Origin: Firmicutes bacterium UBA6132
GTDB lineage: Bacteria; Bacillota_A; Clostridia; Tissierellales; Sedimentibacteraceae
Length of the DNA: 27,010 nucleotides
Direction: 5' to 3'
Assembly (NCBI GenBank): GCA_002435835.1
Contig: DIVM01000089.1
Coordinates: forward strand, 509-27,518
Under the pieces are notes generated by a model. That model made no database searches. It worked only from the letters and a program-made list of their open reading frames with translations, and was not told the origin of the DNA. A program made the position numbers and the translations under genes. Within the stretch, counting starts at the first letter, position 1, and every line of letters starts with the position of its first letter. Below, one piece after another: positions 14,601-22,660 of the stretch.

Positions 14601-15884
14601 ATGGCAAGGAAAAAAGCGTCTGAGTGGAGTAAGTTAGACAACGCGGCTAAAATATTTCCTGCAAACAGCATAAAAAGTGATACAAAAGTTTTTAGATTTG
14701 CATGTGAATTAAATGAAGAAGTTGATAAAAATACATTGCAAAAAGCATTAAATATAACTATTGAGGACTTCCCTCTTTTTAAATCAGTAATAAAAAGCGG
14801 GCTTTTTTGGTATTATTTTGAGAAAAGCAATATAGAACCTGTTGTTAAGGAAGAATATCTGCCTCCTTTAAGTATTTTGTTTGACATAAATAAAAAAGAT
14901 TTGCTTTTTAGGGTTATGTATTACAGAAACAGAATAAGTTTTGAAGTATATCATGCCTTGACTGATGGAACAGGGGCTTTACAATTCTTAAGAACTCTTG
15001 TATTTAATTATTTATTGATAAAACATTCTGACGATTTAAAAGGAACTAATCCTATATTAGATTATGATGCTTCAAGCTCTCAAAAAAGCGATGACAGCTT
15101 TCAAAGATACAGAACGGATAGCAATAATTTATTAGTGAAAAAAACTAAAATAAAAAAACAATCAGCTTATTTAATAAAAGGGTTAAAAATTCCAGAATAT
15201 AGATTAAAGGTTGTTGAAGGAGTAATGCCTATTAAAGAAATTTTAAAAGTAACTAAGGAATATAATACATCCTTGACGATTTTTTTAGCAGCTATATTGA
15301 TGATTTCAATCTATGAAGAAATGCCTACAAGACATAAAAAGTATCCTGTAGTTTTAAATATACCTGTTAATTTAAGAAATTATTTTAATTCTGAAACAGC
15401 AAGAAACTTTTTTGGTGTTATAAATGTAAGCTATAATTTTAAGGAAAACAGCTGTGAACTACAAGATGTTATTAAATCATTACAAAACAGTTTCAAGGAA
15501 AATTTAACTGCGGAAAATTTAAGCTCAAGAATAAATGCTCTCATGTCCTTAGAGCAAAATTACTTGTTGAGGGCAATACCGTTGACATTTAAAAATATGG
15601 GACTTAAAAAAGCAAATGATATATTTGATAAAGGATGGACTTCTTCTTTATCCAATGTAGGAAAAGTAGAAATGCCACCAGAATTAAGACCATATATTTC
15701 TTCTTTTGATGTTTTTGTAAGCACAAATAAGCTACAAGCATGTGCATGTTCCTTTGGCGATTATTTTAGAATAAGTTTTACATCAGCATTTGTAAGCACT
15801 GATATTTTAAGAAGGTTTTTCAGACATTTAACGTGTTTAGGAATACCTGTTGATATAGTTGCTAATAAAATATTTGAGGAATAG
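14601..15884 (+). CDS. Condensation-type acyltransferase (alcohol acetyltransferase-like)
   Basis: A 427-residue protein of the CoA-dependent acyltransferase/condensation superfamily, which also includes PapA-type and alcohol O-acetyltransferase enzymes. The catalytic motif appears as EVYHALTDGTG: His118 and Asp122-Gly123 match the HxxxDG core, although the family's common first histidine is replaced by Tyr. A second typical part, GWTSSLSNVGKVEMP, lies near residue 350, and VNLRNYF near 250 matches the central segment. No carrier-protein or adenylation domains are present, so it is not part of a peptide synthetase. It is tightly packed between the hydrolase (2 nt) and the zinc-ribbon protein (8 nt). 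Transfer of an acyl group to an alcohol or lipid is inferred; the substrate is not known. Confidence 0.72.
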   Translation: MARKKASEWSKLDNAAKIFPANSIKSDTKVFRFACELNEEVDKNTLQKALNITIEDFPLFKSVIKSGLFWYYFEKSNIEPVVKEEYLPPLSILFDINKKDLLFRVMYYRNRISFEVYHALTDGTGALQFLRTLVFNYLLIKHSDDLKGTNPILDYDASSSQKSDDSFQRYRTDSNNLLVKKTKIKKQSAYLIKGLKIPEYRLKVVEGVMPIKEILKVTKEYNTSLTIFLAAILMISIYEEMPTRHKKYPVVLNIPVNLRNYFNSETARNFFGVINVSYNFKENSCELQDVIKSLQNSFKENLTAENLSSRINALMSLEQNYLLRAIPLTFKNMGLKKANDIFDKGWTSSLSNVGKVEMPPELRPYISSFDVFVSTNKLQACACSFGDYFRISFTSAFVSTDILRRFFRHLTCLGIPVDIVANKIFEE

Positions 15885-15892
15885 GTGATGAT

Positions 15893-16558
15893 ATGAAATA
15901 CTGCTCAAAGTGTAAAATTAATATAGTAGGAAAAAGAAATTATTGCCCTTTATGCCAGGCAACATTATCGGGAGTTGATGATGAACAACATGATGTTTTC
16001 CCCAAGATAGCAGCTTCTTACAAAGAACGCAGCGTATTGTTTAAAATATTAATTTTTATTTCAGTGGTTGTTGTTACTGTATCTATTGCTATGAATATAT
16101 TGCTGCCTCAAAATGGAGCGTGGTCTTTGTTTATTATAGGAGCTATGGCATCAATTTGGACCACTACAATAACTGCATTAAACAAAAGACATAATTTAAA
16201 TAAAAATATTGTTTATCAGGTTTTTGTTATATCAGTAATTTTAATTATATGGGATTATATGACTCATTGGAAGGGATGGTCAATTAATTATGCAATACCG
16301 TTCATGTGTGTTGCTGCAATGATTTTTATGTTTGTCGTTTCTAAAATTAGAAAAATGCATATTAATGATTATGTGCTTTATATAATTTTAAATGGGATTT
16401 TAGGGATAATCCCTGTAATATTCATTTTGACAGGTTTAACAAAGGTTTTATATCCATCCTTAATATGTATTGTAACAAGCATAATTTCATTTTCTGCCCT
16501 TTTGATATTTGAATGGGAAACAATGATTTCTGAAATAAAAAAAAGACTGCATATATAA
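15893..16558 (+). CDS. Zinc-ribbon membrane protein (DUF6320-like)
   Basis: A 221-residue protein with an N-terminal zinc ribbon, Cys4-x-x-Cys7 and Cys18-x-x-Cys21 (MKYCSKCKINIVGKRNYCPLC). A soluble stretch follows, and then about six hydrophobic segments between residues 50 and 210 (for example ILIFISVVVVTVSIAMNILL and FVISVILIIWDYMTHW). From memory it resembles proteins annotated as DUF6320 that occur beside hydrolase and acetyltransferase genes in Clostridia. The function is unknown. The ribbon would sit on the cytoplasmic side and could recruit the two enzymes upstream to the membrane, which is inference. AGGTGAT upstream is a usable ribosome site, and the gene is followed by a hairpin terminator. 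Confidence 0.75.
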   Translation: MKYCSKCKINIVGKRNYCPLCQATLSGVDDEQHDVFPKIAASYKERSVLFKILIFISVVVVTVSIAMNILLPQNGAWSLFIIGAMASIWTTTITALNKRHNLNKNIVYQVFVISVILIIWDYMTHWKGWSINYAIPFMCVAAMIFMFVVSKIRKMHINDYVLYIILNGILGIIPVIFILTGLTKVLYPSLICIVTSIISFSALLIFEWETMISEIKKRLHI

Positions 16559-16559
16559 A

Positions 16560-16624
16560 AAAGATTCTTCGCTACACTCAGAATGACAAAGTAACTGTCA
16601 TTCTGAACGGAGTGAAGAATCTTT
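16560..16624. terminator. Dispersed hairpin repeat, copy 2, as bidirectional terminator
   Basis: The arms 16560-16588 and 16596-16624 form a 29-position stem (25 pairs plus one G-U and three mismatches) around a 7-nt loop. The arms contain GATTCTTCGCT/CTCAGAATGACA and the inverse, the same family as 13141-13210. It sits between the converging genes ending at 16558 (plus) and 16623 (minus), is A-rich on the left and T-rich on the right, and overlaps the minus-strand stop codon. It should terminate in both directions. Confidence 0.85.
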
Positions 16625-17780
16625 ATTTTAATTCTTTTGATTTTTGTGTAATAACTATGAGCATTACCATGCATGATAGCATTAAAATAGGAACTGAATA
16701 AAAAGCATTGTAAGAACCTATTACATCATTTAATAATCCAATTAAATTGAAAAATATTACATATAAAACATTGCTTATGGTTGTTATTAAACCTATAGCA
16801 AATGAAGCATTTAGATTGAAAGTTTTGTTAACTATTACCATGAGAGTTGGGAAACCTACTGATAAGAAAAATCCTGATAATGATATTAATAATAGTCCTG
16901 ATTCTCTTAAAAATAATCCTGTGAAAACTAAAAGTGAACCTAAAAATAAAAATATTATTAATCCTCTTAAATCACCTAATTTATTAATTATGAACCCACC
17001 TAAAAGTCTTCCTATTGCAAAACTTAAGAAAAATATAGAAGCATATTTTCCAGCATCCGCAGGATTTAAGCCGTAAGATAATCTCATATATGTTATGAAC
17101 CATGTTGTAATTGCAGCTTCACTTACTAATTCAAATGTAACTACTGCTACAAACATATATATTAATGGATTTTTATAAAGGTCTTTTTTTGCTTTTGCTC
17201 TATTTTCTATTACATGCATGTTTGGTGTTTTCATAAATAAAGTTAATACAACGGATAATGCAAAGAAAATTCCCATGAAAGCATAAATAATTCTCCATGT
17301 AACTCCATTAGATAAAAGATTTCCATATGCGCTTTGTCCAGTAAAACTACCAACACCATACATAAAATGTGTTACATTCATTAAAATTACTTCAAATCCG
17401 ATTGATAATACTGGAACCATAGAATCTACTGCTATACTCAGTGAAGAACGGCCAATTCCAAATAAAAAATAAAATAGTCCTAATTGAAAAATATTATTAG
17501 TAAAAGGAGCAATAAAAACTGATATGGTTGATATTATGGAACCAAAAATGAAAACAAATTTGTGACCTTTTTTATCGCAAAGTAATCCTCCAAGGAAACT
17601 TCCTATTACACATCCCACTGTTCCCATGGATATAACTAAGCTTAATGTTGCATTATTTACTTTAAACTCTTCAAGGAAAAAAGGTATAAAATTACCCTTT
17701 GAAGTTTCAAAAAGTGCCATTGTAAAATATATATAAAATGCCGTAAAAATAAGATATATGTTTTTCTTATTTATTTTCAA
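16623..17780 (-). CDS. Major facilitator superfamily transporter
   Basis: A 385-residue inner-membrane transporter with about twelve hydrophobic segments. The first half shows the MFS loop motif GGLLCDKKGHKFVFIFG after the second helix. The second half repeats it as GGFIINKLGDLRGLIIFLFLG, the expected internal duplication. The protein starts MKINKKNIYLIFTAFYIYFTMALFE with a typical short cytoplasmic N-terminus; GGAGG lies before the ATG on the minus strand. No substrate motif is recognised; the nearest codirectional gene is an M20 amidohydrolase upstream, which would suggest uptake of peptides or acylated amino acids, but a terminator separates the two. An inverted repeat in its leader may be an operator. 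Confidence 0.88.
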   Translation of the reverse strand: MKINKKNIYLIFTAFYIYFTMALFETSKGNFIPFFLEEFKVNNATLSLVISMGTVGCVIGSFLGGLLCDKKGHKFVFIFGSIISTISVFIAPFTNNIFQLGLFYFLFGIGRSSLSIAVDSMVPVLSIGFEVILMNVTHFMYGVGSFTGQSAYGNLLSNGVTWRIIYAFMGIFFALSVVLTLFMKTPNMHVIENRAKAKKDLYKNPLIYMFVAVVTFELVSEAAITTWFITYMRLSYGLNPADAGKYASIFFLSFAIGRLLGGFIINKLGDLRGLIIFLFLGSLLVFTGLFLRESGLLLISLSGFFLSVGFPTLMVIVNKTFNLNASFAIGLITTISNVLYVIFFNLIGLLNDVIGSYNAFYSVPILMLSCMVMLIVITQKSKELK

Positions 17781-17794
17781 AGTAAACCTCCAAA

Positions 17795-17829
17795 ATAGTA
17801 GTAATGTTAAATTAATTTATGACTACTAT
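17795..17829 (-). promoter_or_regulatory. Inverted repeat in the leader of the MFS gene
   Basis: ATAGTAGT (17795-17802) and ACTACTAT (17822-17829) are perfect 8-bp inverted arms separated by 19 nt, located 15-49 nt upstream of the transporter start. It could be a repressor site or a leader hairpin that brings the ribosome site close to a stem. No regulator gene is adjacent. Confidence 0.4.
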
Positions 17830-17880
17830 CGATTATTGATTTTATCATATTTAATATTTATAGTAAAGTAAAATGCAATG

Positions 17881-17926
17881 AAAAAAGACTGCATCACAAT
17901 GCATATGCACCTAATACAATCTTTTT
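17881..17926 (-). terminator. Terminator of the M20 amidohydrolase gene
   Basis: On the minus strand, AAAAAGATTGTAT (17926-17914) pairs with ATGCAGTCTTTTT (17894-17882), 13 bp with two G-U pairs. The loop itself contains the palindrome TGCATATGCA. A T-run follows, and the structure starts 14 nt after the gene's stop. Confidence 0.85.
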
Positions 17927-17940
17927 ACTGCTTCTTATTA

Positions 17941-19056
17941 TTAAAGTTCAATAAGACCTTTGAAAAGTTCTACAGCTGTTTCTATCAGTTCGTCTCTAAA
18001 GTCAAATTCATTAGTGTGAACATGTGGATAATCAATTCCGTTTCCAATAAAACAAATTGAACCTTTTGTCAACTTTGTATAATATCCAAAATCTTCTGAA
18101 CCACGAAATGCTTCAGGGAATTCATTTAATAAAAATCCTTTTTCTTCACAAACTTTGCGAATATTATCATTTGTCTCTTTATGGTTTGTAGTTTCTGGGA
18201 AATAATCTTGATATTCAAAACTTACTTTTAGGCCATATTTTTCTGCTTCTGATTTAGCTATATCTTCAAGATTTTTTTGAAGCGCATCCATTTCTTTTTC
18301 ATATAAAGCACGGATTGTCATTGAAACTTCACCTTTGCTTGCAGACATACCAAATGCTTTTTTACCGACATTTATATTTACTACAGTGCTTAATATAATT
18401 CCTTCATTTTTTTCAGGAGATATAAAGTCCGGAATAGCTCTTACTATTTCTGCAATAGCAAATGAAGGATTTTTTCCTGTTTCAGGCTGACTAGCATGTG
18501 CAGGGGAGCCTTCTAATTTTATTGTCATTCCTTTTGAAGAACAATTGCTTGTACCATCTATTATATTAACAGAATTATACTCAAATCCACTCATGCTGTG
18601 AAATGCATAAATTTCTTCAATATTATATTCTTTAATAAATGATTGACAATATACAGCGCCGTCTCCTATTTCTTCAGCATGCTGGAATAAGAAATAAACA
18701 TTTTTATCAGCACCGTTTTGGTCTACTTCAAGTGCTAATCCACATAGTCCTGCAGCATGTCCATCATGGCCACACTGATGGGCAACACCGGGGAATTTTG
18801 ATTTATAAGGCAAATCAGTAATTTCATTAAATGGAAGTGCATCAAAATCAGCACGAAATGCTATATTTTTTTTATTTTCACCTGCTTTGTAAATAGCATA
18901 GAACCAAAGTCCTTTGTCAACTATTTCAAGCTTTGTATGTTTTTTAAGAAATTCTATTAAATGTGCTTTTGACCACACCTCTTCATTTGATAGTTCTGGA
19001 TGTTCATGTAATTCATGACGTAATTGTTTTGCTAATTCAAAATTTCTTGATTCCAT
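17941..19056 (-). CDS. M20 family amidohydrolase (aminoacylase/hippurate hydrolase type)
   Basis: A 371-residue zinc-type peptidase/amidohydrolase of the M20D group, which cleaves N-acyl amino acids or related amides. Motifs are RHELHEHPELSNEE at the N-terminus, FRADFDALP, HQCGHDGHAAGLCG (metal and conserved Cys at 95-100), FLFQHAEEIGDGA with the catalytic Glu pair (128-129), and GSPAHASQPETGKNP, the dimerisation-domain histidine region. FRGSEDFGYY near the C-terminus carries the last metal-ligand segment. It starts MESRNFELAK with GGAGGA upstream. It appears to be monocistronic, ends in its own terminator, and has a candidate sigma-54 promoter, which suggests activator-controlled amino-acid catabolism. 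The exact substrate is open. Confidence 0.88.
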   Translation of the reverse strand: MESRNFELAKQLRHELHEHPELSNEEVWSKAHLIEFLKKHTKLEIVDKGLWFYAIYKAGENKKNIAFRADFDALPFNEITDLPYKSKFPGVAHQCGHDGHAAGLCGLALEVDQNGADKNVYFLFQHAEEIGDGAVYCQSFIKEYNIEEIYAFHSMSGFEYNSVNIIDGTSNCSSKGMTIKLEGSPAHASQPETGKNPSFAIAEIVRAIPDFISPEKNEGIILSTVVNINVGKKAFGMSASKGEVSMTIRALYEKEMDALQKNLEDIAKSEAEKYGLKVSFEYQDYFPETTNHKETNDNIRKVCEEKGFLLNEFPEAFRGSEDFGYYTKLTKGSICFIGNGIDYPHVHTNEFDFRDELIETAVELFKGLIEL

Positions 19057-19112
19057 TTATATAAATCCTCCAAATTCTATTTTAAAAAAATTAATTTAAC
19101 ATAAATTAATAT

Positions 19113-19128
19113 AGCAATTATTGTGCCA
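19113..19128 (-). promoter_or_regulatory. Candidate sigma-54 (-24/-12) promoter
   Basis: Read on the minus strand: TGGCACAATAATTGCT. It matches the sigma-54 consensus TGGCAC-N5-TTGCW, with the invariant GG and GC separated by the required 10 bp. The inferred start near 19102 gives a leader of about 45 nt to the M20 gene at 19056. A perfect dyad 114 bp upstream could bind the required activator. Confidence 0.68.
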
Positions 19129-19241
19129 CACTTGCCAGTTGTTTAAAATTTTAAGATATTATATAATTTAATTGCAATTTAAGCATTATATTATTTATAA
19201 ATCTTTATAATTATAATAATATTTTTAAAAAATTTTAATGA

Positions 19242-19259
19242 TGTAAAAATAATTTTACA
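19242..19259. promoter_or_regulatory. Palindrome, possible activator site
   Basis: TGTAAAA-ATAA-TTTTACA, a perfect 7-bp inverted repeat with a 4-nt centre. It lies about 114 bp upstream of the -24 element of the M20 gene and about 57 bp upstream of the -35 box of the divergent GNAT gene. A second, simpler palindrome TTAAAATTTTAA lies at 19143-19154. AT-rich palindromes can arise by chance. Confidence 0.4.
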
Positions 19260-19315
19260 ACTTTTGTGTGAAGTTATAAAAAATTAGTAATGACGAATTA
19301 ACATTATAATTTAAA

Positions 19316-19344
19316 TTGACTTCTTTTAAATAAATGTCTAAAAT
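19316..19344 (+). promoter_or_regulatory. Sigma-A promoter of the GNAT gene
   Basis: TTGACT (19316-19321), 17-nt spacer, TAAAAT (19339-19344). The start would be near 19351, giving a short leader to the ATG at 19387. The rest of the 330-nt divergent intergenic region is AT-rich and holds only the sigma-54 element and palindromes. Confidence 0.72.
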
Positions 19345-19386
19345 AAAAGTTATATTGATACATTTTTATATTGAAAGGGAAATGAA

Positions 19387-19935
19387 ATGCAAACAAGTTA
19401 TGAAACAGACAGATTATATTTAAGAATTCTAAAACCCGTATATGGAAGGGCAGTTTTAGATTATTATAAAAGAAATAAATATTTTTTAAAAGAATGGGAT
19501 CCAAAGCATGATGATGATTTTTATACAGCATCATATCAAAAAGCTGTGCTTAGAAATGAATACGGATATTTTAAAAATAAAAGTTTAGTTAGGTTTTGGA
19601 TAATAAAAAAAGAAGATAACAAAATTATTGGCAATGTGTGCTTTAGCAATATAGTTATGGGAAATTTCAAATCTTGTTTTTTGGGATATAAATTAGATAA
19701 GGATGAAATAAACAAAGGGTACATGACTGAAGCAATACAAAAGGCAGTACAAATTATGTTTAATGATTTTGGACTTCATAGAGTTGAAGTAAATATAATA
19801 CCTCGCAATAATCGTTCATTAAAAGTAATGGAAAAATTAAAATATGAAAGAGAAGGATTTTCAAAACGATATTTGGAAATAAGCGGAGTGTGGGAAGATC
19901 ATATACATTTTGCGACTTACAATGATGAATTATAA
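19387..19935 (+). CDS. GNAT N-acetyltransferase, RimJ/RimL family
   Basis: A 182-residue acetyl-CoA-dependent acetyltransferase. The beginning ETDRLYLRILKPVYGRAVLDYY is the standard RimJ/RimL opening. IIGNVCFSNI forms the central strands, LGYKLDKDEINKGYMTEAIQKAVQIMFNDFGLHRVEVNIIPRN covers the acetyl-CoA binding region (GYMTEA in place of the more common GYATEA), and NNRSLKVMEKLKYEREGF is the typical final helix-strand. Such enzymes acetylate ribosomal protein N-termini, amino sugars or antibiotics; the target cannot be told. It has its own promoter, and the folD promoter follows directly, so it is probably monocistronic. Confidence 0.88.
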   Translation: MQTSYETDRLYLRILKPVYGRAVLDYYKRNKYFLKEWDPKHDDDFYTASYQKAVLRNEYGYFKNKSLVRFWIIKKEDNKIIGNVCFSNIVMGNFKSCFLGYKLDKDEINKGYMTEAIQKAVQIMFNDFGLHRVEVNIIPRNNRSLKVMEKLKYEREGFSKRYLEISGVWEDHIHFATYNDEL

Positions 19936-19938
19936 GTA

Positions 19939-19967
19939 TTGTAAAAATATCATAAAATAGGTATACT
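19939..19967 (+). promoter_or_regulatory. Probable promoter of folD-ltaE
   Basis: TTGTAA (19939-19944), 17-nt spacer, TATACT (19962-19967), directly after the GNAT stop. Start near 19974, with GGGG at 19999-20002 as ribosome site for the ATG at 20008. Confidence 0.6.
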
Positions 19968-20007
19968 ATAAGTAATAAATATAAAAAATAATCATACGGG
20001 GTAGCAA

Positions 20008-20859
20008 ATGGATAAAATCATTAAGGGAAAACCTGTAGCTGATGCTTTGACTGTTTTAGTAAAAAACGAAGTTGAAAAGTTAAAAGAAAATAATATTTTA
20101 CCTAAGCTAAAAATTGTCAGGGTCGGCGAAAGAGAAGATGATAAAGCATATGAAAGAGCAGCGCTAAAAAGAATGGATTCTTGCGGAATATTACATGAAG
20201 TTTTAATTCTTCCAGCAGATATAACACAAAATGAATTTATAAAAGAACTTAAAAGTGTAAATGATGATGAAAGCGTTCACGGTATATTGCTTTTTAGACC
20301 TCTTACAAAACAAATAAGTGAAGATGTTGTAAAATATGTAATTGATCCTTCTAAGGATATTGATTGCTTTAATCCAGTAAATGTTGCTAAAATAATGGAA
20401 GGCGATGTTAATGGATTTGAACCATGCACTGCTAAAGCAGCAATGGAAATGTTGAAATTTTATGATGTTAAGTTAAAAGGTAAAAAAGCTGCAGTAGTAG
20501 GTCGCTCCATGGTAGTTGGAAGGCCTGTATCTTTAATGCTTTTAAAAGAAGATGCAACTGTTACAATATGCCATTCAAAAACAGAAAATTTGGCAGAAGT
20601 AACATCACAAGCTGACATAGTAATAGCAGCTGTGGGTAAATCAAAAATGATAACAAGTGATTATATAAAAGAAGGTGCAGTTGTAATTGATGTTGGTATA
20701 AATGTTGATGAAGAAGGTAATATGTCAGGAGACGTAAATTCTGATGATTGTATAAAAAAAGCATCTCTAATATCGCCTGTACCTGCAGGTGTTGGTTCAG
20801 TAACAACAGCAGTATTGGCAAGTCATGTTTTAAAAGCGTGCAAATTATTAACTAAATAA
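20008..20859 (+). CDS. folD: FolD-like methylene-THF dehydrogenase/cyclohydrolase, atypical active site
   Basis: A 283-residue FolD homologue. The NADP-binding GRSMVVGRPVSLMLL, CHSKT, DVGIN and TPVPAGVGSVT-like (SPVPAGVGSVTT) segments are all clear. The catalytic N-terminal domain differs from E. coli and human FolD: the usual YxxxK lysine (human Lys56) aligns with Ala52 in DDKAYERAALKR, and the conserved Gln of GILVQLPLP (human Gln100) is Arg97 in GILLFRPL. The Asp of DIDCF (119) is kept. In the human enzyme that lysine is needed for cyclohydrolase activity, so this protein may act mainly as a dehydrogenase or on a different folate step. I recall related sequences with this pattern in other Clostridia. 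It is followed after 29 nt by ltaE, suggesting linked glycine/one-carbon metabolism. Confidence 0.87.
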   Translation: MDKIIKGKPVADALTVLVKNEVEKLKENNILPKLKIVRVGEREDDKAYERAALKRMDSCGILHEVLILPADITQNEFIKELKSVNDDESVHGILLFRPLTKQISEDVVKYVIDPSKDIDCFNPVNVAKIMEGDVNGFEPCTAKAAMEMLKFYDVKLKGKKAAVVGRSMVVGRPVSLMLLKEDATVTICHSKTENLAEVTSQADIVIAAVGKSKMITSDYIKEGAVVIDVGINVDEEGNMSGDVNSDDCIKKASLISPVPAGVGSVTTAVLASHVLKACKLLTK

Positions 20860-20888
20860 CTTGGTACCTAATACCAATAGGAGGATAT

Positions 20889-21911
20889 ATGAAATTTATT
20901 GATTTAAGAAGCGATACAGTTACACAACCAACGGATGAAATGAGACAAGCAATGGCAAATGCTGAAGTTGGAGATGATGTTTATAATGATGATCCTACAG
21001 TAAATATGCTACAAGAATTAGCAGCAAAAAAAGTTGGAAAAGAAGCTGCATTATTTGTACCAAGCGGAACATTTGGAAATCAATTAGCACTTTTAACTCA
21101 TGCAAGAAGAGGACAGGAAGTTATTATAGGTAAAAATAACCACATAGTTGTTCACGAAGTTGGTGCTGCTGCAGTAATTCCAGGTGTTCAGTTAAGAACA
21201 CTTGAAACGATAAATGGTGCAATGGATCCTAAACAAGTTGAAAAAGCTATAAGATCTGATGATATACATGAACCAGAAACTGGATTAATATGTGTAGAAA
21301 ATGCACATGGTTGTGGAAATGTAGTTTCAGTTGAAAATATAAAAGAAATAAAAAATATTGCAGAAAAACATTCAATACCAGTTCACTTAGATGGAGCAAG
21401 AATTTTTAATGCTGCAGTATCATTAAATGTTGATGCTAAAGAAATAGCAGCATGTGCTGATTCTGTAATGTTTTGTTTATCAAAGGGCTTAGCTGCTCCT
21501 GTTGGTTCAATTTTAGCTGGGGACAAAAAATTTATTGATAGAGCAAGAAAAAACAGAAAGCTTATGGGCGGTGGCATGAGACAAGCTGGAATACTTGCAG
21601 CAGCTGGAATTATAGCTTTAGAAAAAATGACTTTAAGACTTAATGACGACCATGAAAATGCAAAATATTTCGCTGAAGAGTTATCAAAATTAAATGGTGT
21701 TATTGTTAAAAAAGATAGACTTGATATAGACATGATTTTCTTTGAAATGGGAGATGATATAATACAAGAAAAAATATTAATAGAAAAACTCTTTGAAAAA
21801 AATATAAAAATAAGCGGCAAAGAAGACGGCGAATATCGTTTTGTAACACATTGGGAAATTACAAAAGAGGATATTGATTTTGTTATAAACAGTATTAAAG
21901 AACTAATGTAG
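20889..21911 (+). CDS. ltaE: Low-specificity L-threonine aldolase
   Basis: PLP enzyme that splits threonine (or allo-threonine) to glycine and acetaldehyde. The 340-residue protein begins with the diagnostic DLRSDTVTQPTDEMRQAM and VGDDVYNDDPTVN. It has FVPSGTFGNQLAL, ENAHGCGNVVS, HLDGARIFNAAVSL, and SVMFCLSKGLAAPVGS, where Lys199 forms the Schiff base. AGGAGG at 20879-20884 precedes the ATG. It lies 29 nt after folD with only a weak hairpin (TTGGTA/TACCAA) between, so co-transcription is probable, and 29 nt before the start of the GntR regulator. Glycine produced here could feed one-carbon folate or glycine reductase metabolism; that link is inferred. Confidence 0.93.
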   Translation: MKFIDLRSDTVTQPTDEMRQAMANAEVGDDVYNDDPTVNMLQELAAKKVGKEAALFVPSGTFGNQLALLTHARRGQEVIIGKNNHIVVHEVGAAAVIPGVQLRTLETINGAMDPKQVEKAIRSDDIHEPETGLICVENAHGCGNVVSVENIKEIKNIAEKHSIPVHLDGARIFNAAVSLNVDAKEIAACADSVMFCLSKGLAAPVGSILAGDKKFIDRARKNRKLMGGGMRQAGILAAAGIIALEKMTLRLNDDHENAKYFAEELSKLNGVIVKKDRLDIDMIFFEMGDDIIQEKILIEKLFEKNIKISGKEDGEYRFVTHWEITKEDIDFVINSIKELM

Positions 21912-21940
21912 TAATATTGCTTTTAAGAAAGAGAGTAAAT

Positions 21941-22648
21941 ATGGAAAACATACAACCAATAAAAAGCAAAAAAGCTTATATGCAAATAGTTGATGGTATT
22001 ATAAATCTCATAACACAAAATAAAATTGAATATGGAGAAAAATTATATTCAGAGCCTGAGTTAACAAGTATGTTAAATGTTAGCAGACCAACTTTAAGAG
22101 AAGCGCTTCGAGTGTTAGAATTTTTAGGTATAGTAACTGTTAGTCCAAGAAAAGGAATTAGAATTAATAAACCTGAAAGTACGGATAGCTATATGCCATT
22201 AATCTATGTACTCATGTTTGAAAAAACAACAGACTTAGAATTATTTGAACTAAGGAGATCTCTTCAAATTTCCATGTCAGAGTTAGCTGCTAAAAACAGA
22301 TCTGAAGAAGATTTAAAAGCTTTAGAAAAAATTATAGAAAAAAATAAAGCCCATATAAATGATGAATATGACATATTTGCACAACTTGATTATGATTTCC
22401 ACTTACAAGTAGTGAAGTGCTCTGGTAATACCATGTGCTATAAGCTTATGGAGACATTAAATATTTTGATGAAAAAACAAATGGTGGACATTATATATAA
22501 TTTGCCTAAAGAAAAAAGAAGTGATACTGTATATTATCATACAAAAGTTTATGAAAGTATAAGGGATCAAAAACCATTAGAAGCAATGAAAAGAATGTAT
22601 GAACATTTGGAAAGACCTTATGAATTTTATAAAAACAAAACAAAATAA
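21941..22648 (+). CDS. GntR-family transcription regulator, FadR (FCD) subfamily
   Basis: A 235-residue repressor/activator. Residues 10-77 form the winged helix: YMQIVDGIINLITQNKI, SEPELTSMLNVSRPTLREALRVLEFLG and the wing IVTVSPRKGIRI. Residues about 90-225 form an FCD effector domain with the metal-ligand pattern in LDYDFHLQVVKCSGN, YYHTKVYESI and MYEHLERP. The start at 21941 is preferred over TTG 21917 because AAAGAGAG lies just upstream and family members begin close to the helix. It follows ltaE and is closed by a terminator. FCD regulators of lactate and related acids often sit beside their targets, so the gltS and dehydrogenase-etf units downstream are likely targets. Two similar operator-like motifs there support this. 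Confidence 0.88.
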   Translation: MENIQPIKSKKAYMQIVDGIINLITQNKIEYGEKLYSEPELTSMLNVSRPTLREALRVLEFLGIVTVSPRKGIRINKPESTDSYMPLIYVLMFEKTTDLELFELRRSLQISMSELAAKNRSEEDLKALEKIIEKNKAHINDEYDIFAQLDYDFHLQVVKCSGNTMCYKLMETLNILMKKQMVDIIYNLPKEKRSDTVYYHTKVYESIRDQKPLEAMKRMYEHLERPYEFYKNKTK

Positions 22649-22660
22649 AATGAAATGTAA

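Noticed and set aside
20861..20877. Small hairpin TTGGTA/TACCAA between folD and ltaE as a terminator
   Set aside because: Only six base pairs and no T-run; the genes are 29 nt apart and probably co-transcribed.
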